Assembly: GCA_934096735.1 (NCBI GenBank)
Contig: CAKOMS010000031.1
Span: 1-6,750, forward strand
DNA: 6,750 nucleotides
Origin: an uncultured Bacilli bacterium
GTDB lineage: Bacteria; Bacillota_I; Bacilli_A; RF39; UBA660
Reading direction: 5' to 3'
A program made the position numbers and the translations under genes. Shown piece by piece: positions 1 to 6,238 of this stretch; position 1 is the stretch's first letter, and the number at the start of each line of letters is the position of its first letter. Under the pieces are notes generated by a model that was not told the DNA's origin, did not search any database, and saw nothing but the letters and a program-made list of their open reading frames with translations.

Positions 1-81
1 GCCATTACACTACTTATAGCAGAGTCTAATCCAAAAGAAAAGGATATACTAATTGATTTAGTAATGAACTTCTTAAAATAA
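1..81 (+). CDS. C-terminal end of an upstream gene, probably an ABC importer substrate-binding protein (partial)
   Basis: An open frame enters from the left edge and ends at TAA (79-81), giving 26 residues ending in LIDLVMNFLK. Too little remains to identify the family from sequence. The suggestion that it is the substrate-binding lipoprotein rests on context: the next two genes are the ATPase and permease of a nitrate/taurine-type importer, and such operons often place the binding protein first. Its last base is shared with the ATG at 81-83 (TAATG), the kind of junction expected between translationally coupled subunits of one transporter. The role is inference; the frame and stop are seen directly. 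Confidence 0.5.
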   Translation, partial: AITLLIAESNPKEKDILIDLVMNFLK

Positions 82-460
82 TGAATAATGAATTAGCAAA
101 AAATGTCTTCACTGCATTCAAAGAGTTGCTTTAATTAGGACACTTGCTTTAAATCCAAACTTATTACTCTTAGATGAACCATTTAGTGCATTAGATCAAC
201 AATCTAGATTAAAAATAAGTGATGATGTTTATAAAATATGTAAAAAGGAAAATAAAACAGTTATACTAGTTACTCATAATATTGAAGAAGCAATTAGCTT
301 TTCTGATAGAGTTATTGTTCTTTCAAAAAGACCTTCTATAATTAAAAGAATAATTCCAATTGAAATTGAAAATAGTAGTTCAATTTATGAAAGAAGAAAA
401 GATAAGAATTTTAATAAATATTTTGATATAATTTGGAAAGATTTAGATAATTATGAGTAA
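81..460 (+). pseudogene. ABC transporter ATPase, internally deleted and frameshifted
   Basis: The original start seems to survive as ATG 81-83, overlapping the upstream stop, but that frame reads only MNNELAKNVFTAFKELL before TAA at 132-134. From about position 119 a different frame is clearly the C-terminal half of an ABC ATPase. It begins with QRVALIRTLAL, the tail of the LSGGMxQR signature, followed by Walker B LLLLDEP, the D-loop SALD and the H-loop VTHN, and runs 113 codons to TAA at 458-460. Walker A, the Q-loop and the first part of the signature are missing, so about 100-130 codons are lost between start and signature. That half-frame has TGA at 89-91 upstream and no usable start. It cannot bind ATP as a complete domain. 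The intact remaining frame and the 8-base overlap with the permease suggest recent loss, or an assembly artefact. The family is of the SsuB/TauB type. Confidence 0.85.
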
Positions 461-1241
461 TGATCAAAAGAAATATATTAAAAAATTAAAAATTAATAAT
501 ATTAAAATCTTATTAATTCAGATTTCTATTATAGTGATATTTTTATCTATTTGGGAATTACTTGTTAATAAAGACATAATAAGTGGTTTTATCTATTCTA
601 GTCCAAGTAGAATAATTAAAACGATTATTATTCTTATAAATGAAAACAATTTATTTATTCATATTTATACAACTTTAATAGAAGTTATAGTTGCATTTCT
701 TTTGGGAATTATTATTGGTTTTGTTGTTGCTCTTTTATTATATCAATTTAAATTTGTTGCTAAAATTGTTGATCCCTTTTTAACAATGCTTAATTCACTG
801 CCTAAAGTTGCTTTAGGGCCACTTATAATTATAATAAGTGGTGCAAATGGTAAAAGTATAATAATTATGGCACTTTTAATTAATTTAATTGTTAGTATTA
901 TAACTATTTATAATGGTTTTATTTCAACTGATGAATATAAAATTAAGTTATTAAAATCTATGGGAGCAAATAAATTGCAAATTTTAACAAAGCTTGTAAT
1001 TCCACAAAGTTATGAAACAATTATTACTAGTTTTAAGTTAAATATATCTTTAACATTAATTGGTGTAATAATGGGAGAATTTTTGGTTAGTAAACAAGGA
1101 ATTGGTTATTTAATTGTTTATGGTAAACAAGTATTTAATTTAGATTTAGTTATGACTGGAATTTTTATTCTAATTATTATTTCTTACTTACTATATAAAA
1201 TTATTATAGTTTTAGAAAAGAAGTTACTTAAATATAATTAA
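453..1241 (+). CDS. ABC transporter permease, nitrate/taurine (SsuC/TauC) type
   Basis: A 262-residue integral membrane protein, full length for BPD_transp_1 permeases of the NitT/TauT group (usually 250-270). Hydrophobic segments lie near residues 17-37, 76-97, 107-128, 134-153, 195-212 and 232-253, giving about six helices with a short cytoplasmic N-terminus rich in lysine. The cytoplasmic EAA loop that docks onto the ATPase is visible at about 161-184, with the invariant glycine in KSMGANKL and the ending LVIP. The start codon lies 8 bases inside the ATPase frame (ATG 453-455, ATPase stop 458-460), which indicates translational coupling. The substrate cannot be told from sequence; sulfonates, thiamine precursors and other small organic ions are all carried by this family. 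With the adjacent ATPase broken, the permease probably cannot transport unless it borrows another ATPase. Confidence 0.9.
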   Translation: MSNDQKKYIKKLKINNIKILLIQISIIVIFLSIWELLVNKDIISGFIYSSPSRIIKTIIILINENNLFIHIYTTLIEVIVAFLLGIIIGFVVALLLYQFKFVAKIVDPFLTMLNSLPKVALGPLIIIISGANGKSIIIMALLINLIVSIITIYNGFISTDEYKIKLLKSMGANKLQILTKLVIPQSYETIITSFKLNISLTLIGVIMGEFLVSKQGIGYLIVYGKQVFNLDLVMTGIFILIIISYLLYKIIIVLEKKLLKYN

Positions 1242-1275
1242 AAAATTTTGTATTTTCTTGATACAAAATTTTTTT
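1241..1275. terminator. Bidirectional intrinsic terminator between permease and pgeF
   Basis: A perfect 13-bp inverted repeat pairs 1241-1253 with 1261-1273 around a 7-base loop. The plus-strand arm ends in a run of seven T (1269-1275). Read on the minus strand, the opposite arm also ends in a T run. It starts at the last base of the permease stop codon and abuts the pgeF stop (1274-1276), so one hairpin can end both convergent transcripts. The stem is AT-rich with a single G-C pair. A close copy sits at 2068-2104. Confidence 0.85.
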
Positions 1276-2020
1276 ATTTCATAGCGATAAATGCTATATT
1301 TCGTCCGCTATTTTCTTTTTCTTTTCTATATGAGTGGTAAATATTATTATTACATTTTGTACACTCATTTGAAGTATGAATATTATTTTTATTTATTCCT
1401 AATTTTAATAATTCTTTTTTATTTATTAATACTGTATCAATATAGTACTTTTGATTGTTATTATTTTGTTTTTTTATTTTAATACATTCTTTAATATCAT
1501 CAAAATTATTTATAAACTTTTCTTTTACATCTTCATCTACTTCAAAACAGCATTTTTGAATACATGGATAAATATATGCTTCTATATCATTTACATTACA
1601 ATTATACTTGTTAATTAAAATATTTACTGCCTTTACAACTATTTTATTTAGTGTACCTCTCCATCCTGAGTGTATATTACCAATAACTTTTTTATTTTTG
1701 TCATATAAGATTATTCCTTGGCAATCTGCTAAACTAGTAACTAATGCTACTCCTTTAATATTTGTTATTAACCCATCAGTATTTTCAAAATTATCATTTA
1801 TATTATTTTCATCAACTATAGAAATATTAGAACTATGAGTTTGAGATGGTTTGATAATTTTTTTAAACTTGTAATTAAAATCGCTTTCAATTATTTTATA
1901 ATTATTAAAAATATTTTCAGCTGTATTTGTTAATGCATTAAAATCAAATGGCTTTTTTGTAAAAAAGCTAATAATTTCATTACTATCTAATTCTTTAAAC
2001 ATTGTATATTTATTATTCAT
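1274..2020 (-). CDS. pgeF: Peptidoglycan editing factor PgeF / YlmD-YfiH family (laccase-domain purine nucleoside phosphorylase)
   Basis: This 248-residue protein has the usual length and motifs of the Cu-oxidase_4 (DUF152) family. The zinc/active-site residues are in place: His62 in SQTHSS, Cys100 in SLADCQG and His117 in NIHSGWRG. Later come the cysteine-rich strand YPCIQKCCFEVD (151-162), the ECTKC pair (219-223) and the closing HSYRKEKENSGRNIAF. Family members act on purine nucleosides (phosphorolysis and adenosine deamination, as in human FAMIN and its bacterial homologues). The E. coli member YfiH also prevents misincorporation of serine for alanine in peptidoglycan precursors. It is cytoplasmic and has no signal peptide. 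The ATG at 2020 is supported by a GAAGGA site (2028-2033) 7 bases upstream; the in-frame Met7 has no such site. The gene stands alone between two terminators. Confidence 0.92.
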   Translation of the reverse strand: MNNKYTMFKELDSNEIISFFTKKPFDFNALTNTAENIFNNYKIIESDFNYKFKKIIKPSQTHSSNISIVDENNINDNFENTDGLITNIKGVALVTSLADCQGIILYDKNKKVIGNIHSGWRGTLNKIVVKAVNILINKYNCNVNDIEAYIYPCIQKCCFEVDEDVKEKFINNFDDIKECIKIKKQNNNNQKYYIDTVLINKKELLKLGINKNNIHTSNECTKCNNNIYHSYRKEKENSGRNIAFIAMK

Positions 2021-2027
2021 TAAATCA

Positions 2028-2045
2028 TCCTTCTTTTATATTATA
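2028..2045 (-). promoter_or_regulatory. Ribosome binding site and possible -10 box of pgeF
   Basis: On the minus strand a TATAAT lies at 2040-2045, directly followed by the GAAGGA ribosome site (2028-2033). The nusG terminator ends just upstream, so pgeF needs a promoter in this gap of about 47 bases. No convincing -35 lies 16-18 bases upstream, and a start at about 2033 would leave almost no leader. The ribosome site is firm; the promoter is only a candidate. Confidence 0.4.
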
Positions 2046-2067
2046 TAAATTTAATTACTAAAATAAT

Positions 2068-2104
2068 AAAAAAATTTTGTATTTATTTGATACAAAACTT
2101 TTTT
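2068..2104 (-). terminator. Intrinsic terminator of the secE-nusG transcript
   Basis: An inverted repeat pairs 2068-2082 with 2090-2104 around a 7-base loop. On the minus-strand RNA all 15 positions pair, one of them as G-U (from C2098 and A2074), and the 3' arm runs into seven U. It begins one base after the nusG stop codon (2106-2108). The arms (TTTTGTAT/ATACAAAA core) are nearly identical to those of the terminator at 1241-1275. Confidence 0.88.
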
Positions 2105-2105
2105 A

Positions 2106-2645
2106 TTATTTTTGAATTTTGTTTACTTGGAATAATTCAACATCAACTGATGTTTCTTGTCCAAATAGATCTATTAAAATATTTAAACGATTATTTTCTT
2201 TATCAATGTTATCAACTTTACCAATCATGCCTTTGAATGGTCCATCAACAATGCTTACTTCATCTCCAACTTTTAAGTCGTCTTCAACATTTACACGACT
2301 CATTCCCATATTTACTAAAATTCTATCAATTTCTTGAGGTAATAATGGAGTTGGTTTAGCACCTTTACCACTTGATCCGATAAATCCAGTAACTCCTGGA
2401 GTATTTCTTACAATATACCAAGCTTCATCAGACATAATCATTTCTACTAATATATATCCTGGAAACATTTTTTTAGTTTTTTCTTTTTTTACACCATCTT
2501 TTACTTCTACTTCAGTGGTTTCAGGAATAACAATTCTAAATATGTAATCTTGCATTCCCATTGATTCAATTTTTGCTTCTAATTTTTCTTTTACTTTACT
2601 TTCATGTCCTGAATAAGTATTAACTACATACCATAATTTTTCCAT
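2106..2645 (-). CDS. nusG: Transcription termination/antitermination factor NusG
   Basis: A 179-residue protein of normal length. The N-terminal NGN domain starts with LWYVVNTYSGHE (residues 4-15) and contains FPGYILVEM (61-69) and WYIVRNTPGVTGFIG (76-90), which contact the clamp of RNA polymerase. A linker leads to the C-terminal KOW domain, with VGDEVSIVDGPFKGMIGKV at 126-144. NusG modulates pausing and elongation and links RNA polymerase to Rho or to ribosomal protein S10. The ATG overlaps the secE stop by one base (TAATG), and an AAAGGGG ribosome site at 2657-2663 lies inside the end of secE, so the two are co-translated. A terminator follows at once; rplK-rplA, which often follow nusG, are absent here. 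Confidence 0.97.
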   Translation of the reverse strand: MEKLWYVVNTYSGHESKVKEKLEAKIESMGMQDYIFRIVIPETTEVEVKDGVKKEKTKKMFPGYILVEMIMSDEAWYIVRNTPGVTGFIGSSGKGAKPTPLLPQEIDRILVNMGMSRVNVEDDLKVGDEVSIVDGPFKGMIGKVDNIDKENNRLNILIDLFGQETSVDVELFQVNKIQK

Positions 2646-2860
2646 TAATTAAACATCCCCTTTACATAAGCCATTAATATACTTAATAATTCAAAAAATG
2701 CTACAAAAATAATGCAGAATATTATAGTTGCAATAGTATATTTAACTAGTTTTTTAAATGATGGCCATTTAACCATTTTCATTTCTTTTTTTAAGCCAAC
2801 ACTAAATTTTTCTTTTTTTACTTTTTTACTTTTTTCTTTCTTTTTTAATTCTTTTGCCAT
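2645..2860 (-). CDS. secE: Preprotein translocase subunit SecE
   Basis: A 71-residue protein of the short, single-helix type found in Gram-positive bacteria. A lysine-rich cytoplasmic N-terminus (about 1-24) is followed by the amphipathic hallmark KKEMKMVKWPSFKKLVKYT (24-42, with the conserved WPS), then one membrane helix at about 42-64. SecE clamps the two halves of SecY in the membrane channel and is essential. The ATG at 2860 is set by a perfect AGGAGG at 2869-2874. The stop codon shares its first minus-strand base region with the nusG start (2645). Promoter and leader hairpin lie at 2892-2946. Confidence 0.96.
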   Translation of the reverse strand: MAKELKKKEKSKKVKKEKFSVGLKKEMKMVKWPSFKKLVKYTIATIIFCIIFVAFFELLSILMAYVKGMFN

Positions 2861-2891
2861 AAAAATAACCTCCTAAATATTTTCTTGTATT

Positions 2892-2910
2892 AAAAAAACA
2901 CTCTCGTGTT
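2892..2910 (-). terminator. Short hairpin with U-tract at the 5' end of the secE-nusG transcript
   Basis: On the minus strand AACAC, a GAGA loop and GTGTT (2897-2910) form a 5-bp stem, extendable by a G-U pair, followed by seven U (complement of 2892-2898). It lies 48 bases after the stop of the CofE-like gene and right at the predicted start of secE transcription. It may be the weak terminator of the CofE-like gene, a 5'-stabilising leader hairpin of the secE mRNA, or both. The stem is short, so terminator strength is doubtful. Confidence 0.45.
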
Positions 2911-2917
2911 CGTTAAT

Positions 2918-2946
2918 AATATAACACAAAAAGTATTTTAAAACAA
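2918..2946 (-). promoter_or_regulatory. Promoter of secE-nusG
   Basis: On the minus strand a TTGTTT -35 (2941-2946) and a TATATT -10 (2918-2923) are separated by exactly 17 bases, with TG one base upstream of the -10 (extended -10, TGTTATATT). The predicted start is near 2911, about 50 bases ahead of the secE ATG. It is a sigma-A-type promoter, placed in the short gap after the CofE-like gene. Confidence 0.75.
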
Positions 2947-2957
2947 GTATTTATAGC

Positions 2958-4145
2958 TTATTCATCACTATAATTATCAAAATATCCTTCAATATAAATA
3001 ACTGGTGTACCTTTATCTCCTGAACCGCTAGTTAAATCACAAAGTGACCCAAGTAAATCTGTATATCTTCTTGGTGTTGTTCCTAAAGATTTTAAACTTC
3101 CTTTTAAATCTTCATTTTTATTTTTTATTTCTTCTTTAACTGCTTTTTTTAATTCTTCTCCTTTTAAATTTGCAAATTCATTGTCTGAAATGTATTTTAA
3201 TTTTATTTCATTTGGTGTACCAACAAGTCCTTTTGTGTAAGCTGGAGATACTACTGGATCTGCTAGTTCCCATATCTTTCCAACAGGATCTTTAAATGCT
3301 CCATCTCCGTAAATCATTACTTCAATATTTTTTCCAGTTTTTTCTTTTAATATTTTTTGTATTTTTAAAACTAATTCTTCCCCTGTTTTAGGAAATAATT
3401 TTAATCTTTCTTCAGTTGATTTATTAGATCCTAAAAGTCCATATGTAGGATTACATCCACTATTATTTATAGGACTAGACATGATTTCATATAATCCATA
3501 AATTTTATTTGCTCCATTTGTTTCTAATATCTTCTTTGTTTTATATCTTGAGTGAATATCACAAGTTAATATATTTTTTTCATATTTTAAAATGTCTTTA
3601 GGGTTATTTGAAAATACAAATTCTACTTTGCAATTTTCTTTTTCAATTAATTCTTTATAATATTTAACCATGTTTATACCTGTAAATGGATGTACATAAG
3701 AAGAAAATAATTTTTCATATTCACTATCTGTAATTATATTAGTTACATTATATCCATATTTTTCAAGTAAACTTTCATCTAATATGCCATTACCAACTTC
3801 ATCACTAGGAAAACTAAGTAAAATAGTTATTTTATCCATTGCTCTTGCTATCCCTTTTAATATAAGAGAAAATCTATTTCTACTTAATATTGGATAAACT
3901 AATCCGATTTCTTTTACTTCAAATTTTCTTTCAATATCTTCTTTTATGTCATTTACGGTAACATAATTACCTTCACTAATACCTACTACTGCTTCTGTAA
4001 TTGCTACTATGCTTTTATCTTTAAATGAAAAGCCTTCATTTTTACTAGCCTTAATTAAAGAATCTACTACTATGTTTGCTAAATCATCATTTTCTTTAAT
4101 TATTGGAGTTCTAATTCCTCTTACTACTGTTCCTACACATCTCAT
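2958..4145 (-). CDS. CofE-like protein (coenzyme F420-0:L-glutamate ligase family, bacterial branch)
   Basis: This 395-residue protein matches the long bacterial branch annotated as F420-0:gamma-glutamyl ligase. The N-terminus VGTVVRGIRTPII (4-16) and VAITEAVVGISEGNYV (47-62) match the CofE fold. The C-terminal part has YGDGAFKDPVGKIWELADP (279-297), SPAYTKGLVGTPNEIKLKY (300-318), TTPRRYTDLLGS (356-367) and SGSGDKGTP (373-381). In archaea and actinobacteria CofE adds glutamates to F420-0 using GTP. Bacillota generally do not make F420, so the real substrate here is unknown; a related gamma-glutamyl ligation is a reasonable inference only. The protein is cytoplasmic. The start at 4145 has a weak GGTGAT site (4149-4154). 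It probably has its own promoter (4161-4189) and is not co-transcribed with the lyase upstream. Confidence 0.85.
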   Translation of the reverse strand: MRCVGTVVRGIRTPIIKENDDLANIVVDSLIKASKNEGFSFKDKSIVAITEAVVGISEGNYVTVNDIKEDIERKFEVKEIGLVYPILSRNRFSLILKGIARAMDKITILLSFPSDEVGNGILDESLLEKYGYNVTNIITDSEYEKLFSSYVHPFTGINMVKYYKELIEKENCKVEFVFSNNPKDILKYEKNILTCDIHSRYKTKKILETNGANKIYGLYEIMSSPINNSGCNPTYGLLGSNKSTEERLKLFPKTGEELVLKIQKILKEKTGKNIEVMIYGDGAFKDPVGKIWELADPVVSPAYTKGLVGTPNEIKLKYISDNEFANLKGEELKKAVKEEIKNKNEDLKGSLKSLGTTPRRYTDLLGSLCDLTSGSGDKGTPVIYIEGYFDNYSDE

Positions 4146-4160
4146 ATTATCACCATCTTA

Positions 4161-4189
4161 AGTATAGCAATTCAAAAAAAAGTTGTAAA
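4161..4189 (-). promoter_or_regulatory. Promoter of the CofE-like gene, giving a very short leader
   Basis: On the minus strand TTTACA (4184-4189) and TATACT (4161-4166) are spaced by 17 bases, each one mismatch from consensus. The predicted start is near 4154, only about 9 bases before the ATG at 4145, so the mRNA would be nearly leaderless. The -35 lies inside the 3' arm of the lyase terminator. Confidence 0.7.
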
Positions 4190-4213
4190 TAAATTTTACT
4201 TATTATTTACAAC
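4174..4213 (-). terminator. Intrinsic terminator of the SDR-lyase unit, overlapping the lyase stop
   Basis: A perfect 11-bp inverted repeat pairs 4203-4213 with 4182-4192 around a 10-base loop. On the minus strand it is followed by eight U (complement of 4174-4181). The 5' arm is formed by the last codons of the lyase and the stop codon (4196-4198) lies in the loop, so the terminator is partly coding. The 3' arm contains the next promoter's -35. Confidence 0.85.
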
Positions 4214-5467
4214 TCTACTTATAGCAGACAAAACAGCAATTTTACCATATGCATAACTTAAACTTCCTTGCATGTATGCTATGTATGGTTTTCTAAGAGG
4301 TCCATCACAAGATATTTCTATTGAAGACCCTTGAGTAAAAGAGCCTGATGCCATGATAATTTTATCGTCATAACCTGGCATACTTGTTGGAATAGGAAGT
4401 GAATTTGAATCTATTGCAGAACTTAGTTGTATTCCTTCACAATAACTTATTAAATCTTTTTCATTACCAAACTTTATACTTAATACTATATCTACTTTAT
4501 GTTCATTGTACTTTGGTTCAACTTTATAATGTAATTTTTCTAACATACAACTTGCTAGAGCACTTACTTTTAAACTACTTGCTACTACTTTAGGGGCACT
4601 ATATAATCCAAGTAGTATTTCTCTATTTGCTCCTATTGAAGGGCCAACTTCTTTTCCTTCTCCAGGAGGATTTAATCTTTGAGCAACTCTATCTATTAAA
4701 TTTTTCTTACCTACTACGTAACCTCCATTTGTAGCAATACCACCACCTAAATTTTTTATAAGGGATCCTACCATTATATCAGCACCTACTTCAAGCGGAG
4801 TTATACTTTCTACAAATTCACAATAGCAATTATCTATCATTATTATAACTTCTTTATCAACTTCTCTAATAGATTTAATAACTTCTTTTATTTTTTCTAT
4901 ACTAATACTTTTTCTTTTACTATAACCTTTACTTCTTTGAATCTCTATTAGTTTTATTTTTTTTCTTTTTAAAGTTTCTTTTATTTTTTCAGTATCAAAA
5001 GAATCATTTATTAAATCAATTTCTTCATAATTTATATTAAAAGATTTTAATGAGTTTTCATTTTCTTTTATACCAATTACTTCTTCTAAAGTATCATATG
5101 GAGTACCAGATATACTAAGCATAATGTCACCTGGTCTAAGTAATCCAAAAAGAGTTATAGTAAGTGCATGAGTACCAGATATTATTTGACTTCTTACTAA
5201 TGAATCTTCCCCTTTTAAAACTTTTGCAAATATTCTTTCTATTTTATCTCTACCAATATCACCATAACCATATCCAGTTGTAGTAGCAAAATCTGATACA
5301 TTTAAATTTTCTTCTTTAAAAGCACTTAAAACATTTAAACTATTTTGAAATTCTAAGCTATCAATTCTTTTAAATTCTTCTTTTAATTCTTCTTCACACT
5401 TATTTGCAAGTTCATATATATTTTTATCAATATTATATATTTTTAATAAATCATTCACTTTCTCCAC
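4196..5467 (-). CDS. PLP-dependent methionine gamma-lyase-like protein (Alum_res / YnbB family)
   Basis: A 423-residue fold-type I PLP enzyme, the usual length for the family labelled aluminium resistance protein or methionine gamma-lyase family. Visible landmarks are TTTGYGYGDIGRD (62-74), SGTHALT (97-103, cofactor phosphate region), the cofactor aspartate Asp212 in MIDNCYCEF, and the Schiff-base Lys238 in GSLIKNLGGG followed by IATNGGYVVG. The end carries SCDGPLRKPYIAYMQGSLSY. Homologues resemble cystathionine/methionine gamma-lyases, but their substrate is not firmly known. The start is GTG at 5465-5467, with AAGGA about 5 bases upstream, inside the end of the SDR gene (17-base overlap). 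A second GTG three codons later is possible. Overlap and shared promoter imply co-expression with the SDR. Confidence 0.92.
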   Translation of the reverse strand: MEKVNDLLKIYNIDKNIYELANKCEEELKEEFKRIDSLEFQNSLNVLSAFKEENLNVSDFATTTGYGYGDIGRDKIERIFAKVLKGEDSLVRSQIISGTHALTITLFGLLRPGDIMLSISGTPYDTLEEVIGIKENENSLKSFNINYEEIDLINDSFDTEKIKETLKRKKIKLIEIQRSKGYSKRKSISIEKIKEVIKSIREVDKEVIIMIDNCYCEFVESITPLEVGADIMVGSLIKNLGGGIATNGGYVVGKKNLIDRVAQRLNPPGEGKEVGPSIGANREILLGLYSAPKVVASSLKVSALASCMLEKLHYKVEPKYNEHKVDIVLSIKFGNEKDLISYCEGIQLSSAIDSNSLPIPTSMPGYDDKIIMASGSFTQGSSIEISCDGPLRKPYIAYMQGSLSYAYGKIAVLSAISRVVNNK

Positions 5468-6143
5468 TCATCCTTACTATTTCTCCAGAAGTATAATCGC
5501 TATTTAAAAACATTTCAATTATTTTTAAAGCAACTTCTTCTTTTCTTATTAATTTTTTTTGACCTATTCTAGCCATTTCTTGTTTTAAATATTCCTCATC
5601 CATATCTAATATAGTTTGTGTATTTACCCAGTTTGGCGCAATTGCACATATTCTTAGTTTAGGAAATCTATTTGCAAGATTTTTAGTTAGATTTTCCACT
5701 CCAGCTTTACTTGCTGAGTAATTCATTGAAATTGTACTAAATGTATCAGTTGCATCAGTGGAAGATATATTAATAATTACTCCATTATTCATAATTAAAC
5801 TTGCATATTTACATACTAAAAATGTTCCAACTAAATTTGTTTCTAAAACTTTCATAAAATCTTCTTTTGTCATATCATATATGTCTTTATCTATACTTAT
5901 TGCGGAAGCATTAACTACTAAATCTAATTTTTCATGTTTATTTTTTATGTATTCCATTAATTCTTTTACTTCATTTTCATTATTAATATTACATCTGCAA
6001 GTTTCATATGTTACATCAGTTATTTTATTTTGATAGTAAGTTCCAATTACAGTAGCACCGTAGTTATGTAGTATTGTTGCAAGAGTTTTTCCAATTCCAG
6101 AGGATGCTCCTACTATTAAGACTACTGTTCCATAAAAGTCCAT
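5451..6143 (-). CDS. Short-chain dehydrogenase/reductase (SDR), FabG-like
   Basis: A 230-residue classical SDR, slightly shorter than the usual 245-250. The Rossmann NAD(P)-binding motif GASSGIG is at 12-18 and VNASA (77-81) replaces the usual NNAG. The catalytic set is complete: Asn103 (ETNLVGTF), Ser127 or Ser128 (INISSTD), Tyr142 and Lys146 (YSASK). APNWVNT (169-175) takes the place of the common PGxxxT, and the C-terminus keeps YTSGEIVRMSG. It is a cytoplasmic oxidoreductase whose substrate cannot be read from the sequence. No acyl-carrier-protein or fatty acid genes are nearby, so a role as the essential FabG is unlikely. The ATG has GGAG at 6151-6154, 7 bases upstream. Its TGA stop (5451-5453) lies inside the lyase gene, so the two proteins may work on related metabolites (inference). 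Confidence 0.92.
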   Translation of the reverse strand: MDFYGTVVLIVGASSGIGKTLATILHNYGATVIGTYYQNKITDVTYETCRCNINNENEVKELMEYIKNKHEKLDLVVNASAISIDKDIYDMTKEDFMKVLETNLVGTFLVCKYASLIMNNGVIINISSTDATDTFSTISMNYSASKAGVENLTKNLANRFPKLRICAIAPNWVNTQTILDMDEEYLKQEMARIGQKKLIRKEEVALKIIEMFLNSDYTSGEIVRMSGESE

Positions 6144-6165
6144 ATAATCACTCCAGTTCTTAATT

Positions 6166-6194
6166 ATTATATAATTATTTTAAGAATGGTGCAA
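6166..6194 (-). promoter_or_regulatory. Promoter of the SDR-lyase operon
   Basis: On the minus strand TTGCAC (6189-6194) and a perfect TATAAT (6166-6171) are separated by 17 bases. The start would be near 6159, giving a leader of about 16 bases that contains the GGAG ribosome site. This is the strongest-looking promoter in the window and lies just after the terminator of the surface protein gene. Confidence 0.85.
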
Positions 6195-6200
6195 TTAAAT

Positions 6201-6237
6201 AAAGAAGATCACTTTATTATTATAAGCAATCTTCTTT
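6201..6237. terminator. Inverted repeat, probable terminator of the surface protein gene
   Basis: Perfect 9-bp arms (6201-6209 and 6229-6237) enclose 19 bases that can pair further (CTTTAT with ATAAG, one bulge). On the minus strand the stem is followed by an A/T-rich stretch with few U in a row; on the plus strand by TTTT. Its place, between the stop at 6289 and the SDR promoter, fits a terminator for the gene on the right, possibly acting in both directions. Confidence 0.6.
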
Positions 6238-6238
6238 T

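Noticed and set aside
1291..1838. Plus-strand open frames (1291-1482 and 1608-1838) opposite pgeF
   Set aside because: They are antisense to a gene with full family motifs, have low-complexity Leu/Ile/Phe/Tyr-rich products and no good ribosome site.
2119..2337. Plus-strand open frame opposite nusG
   Set aside because: It mirrors the codon structure of nusG and its product resembles no known family.
5451..5453. TGA read as tryptophan (Mycoplasma-type code)
   Set aside because: TGA serves as the SDR stop, right where the family ends, and tryptophans in all genes are TGG.
4399..6033. Plus-strand open frames at 4399-4593 and 5758-6033
   Set aside because: They are shadows of the lyase and SDR genes, with no initiation signals or recognisable domains.
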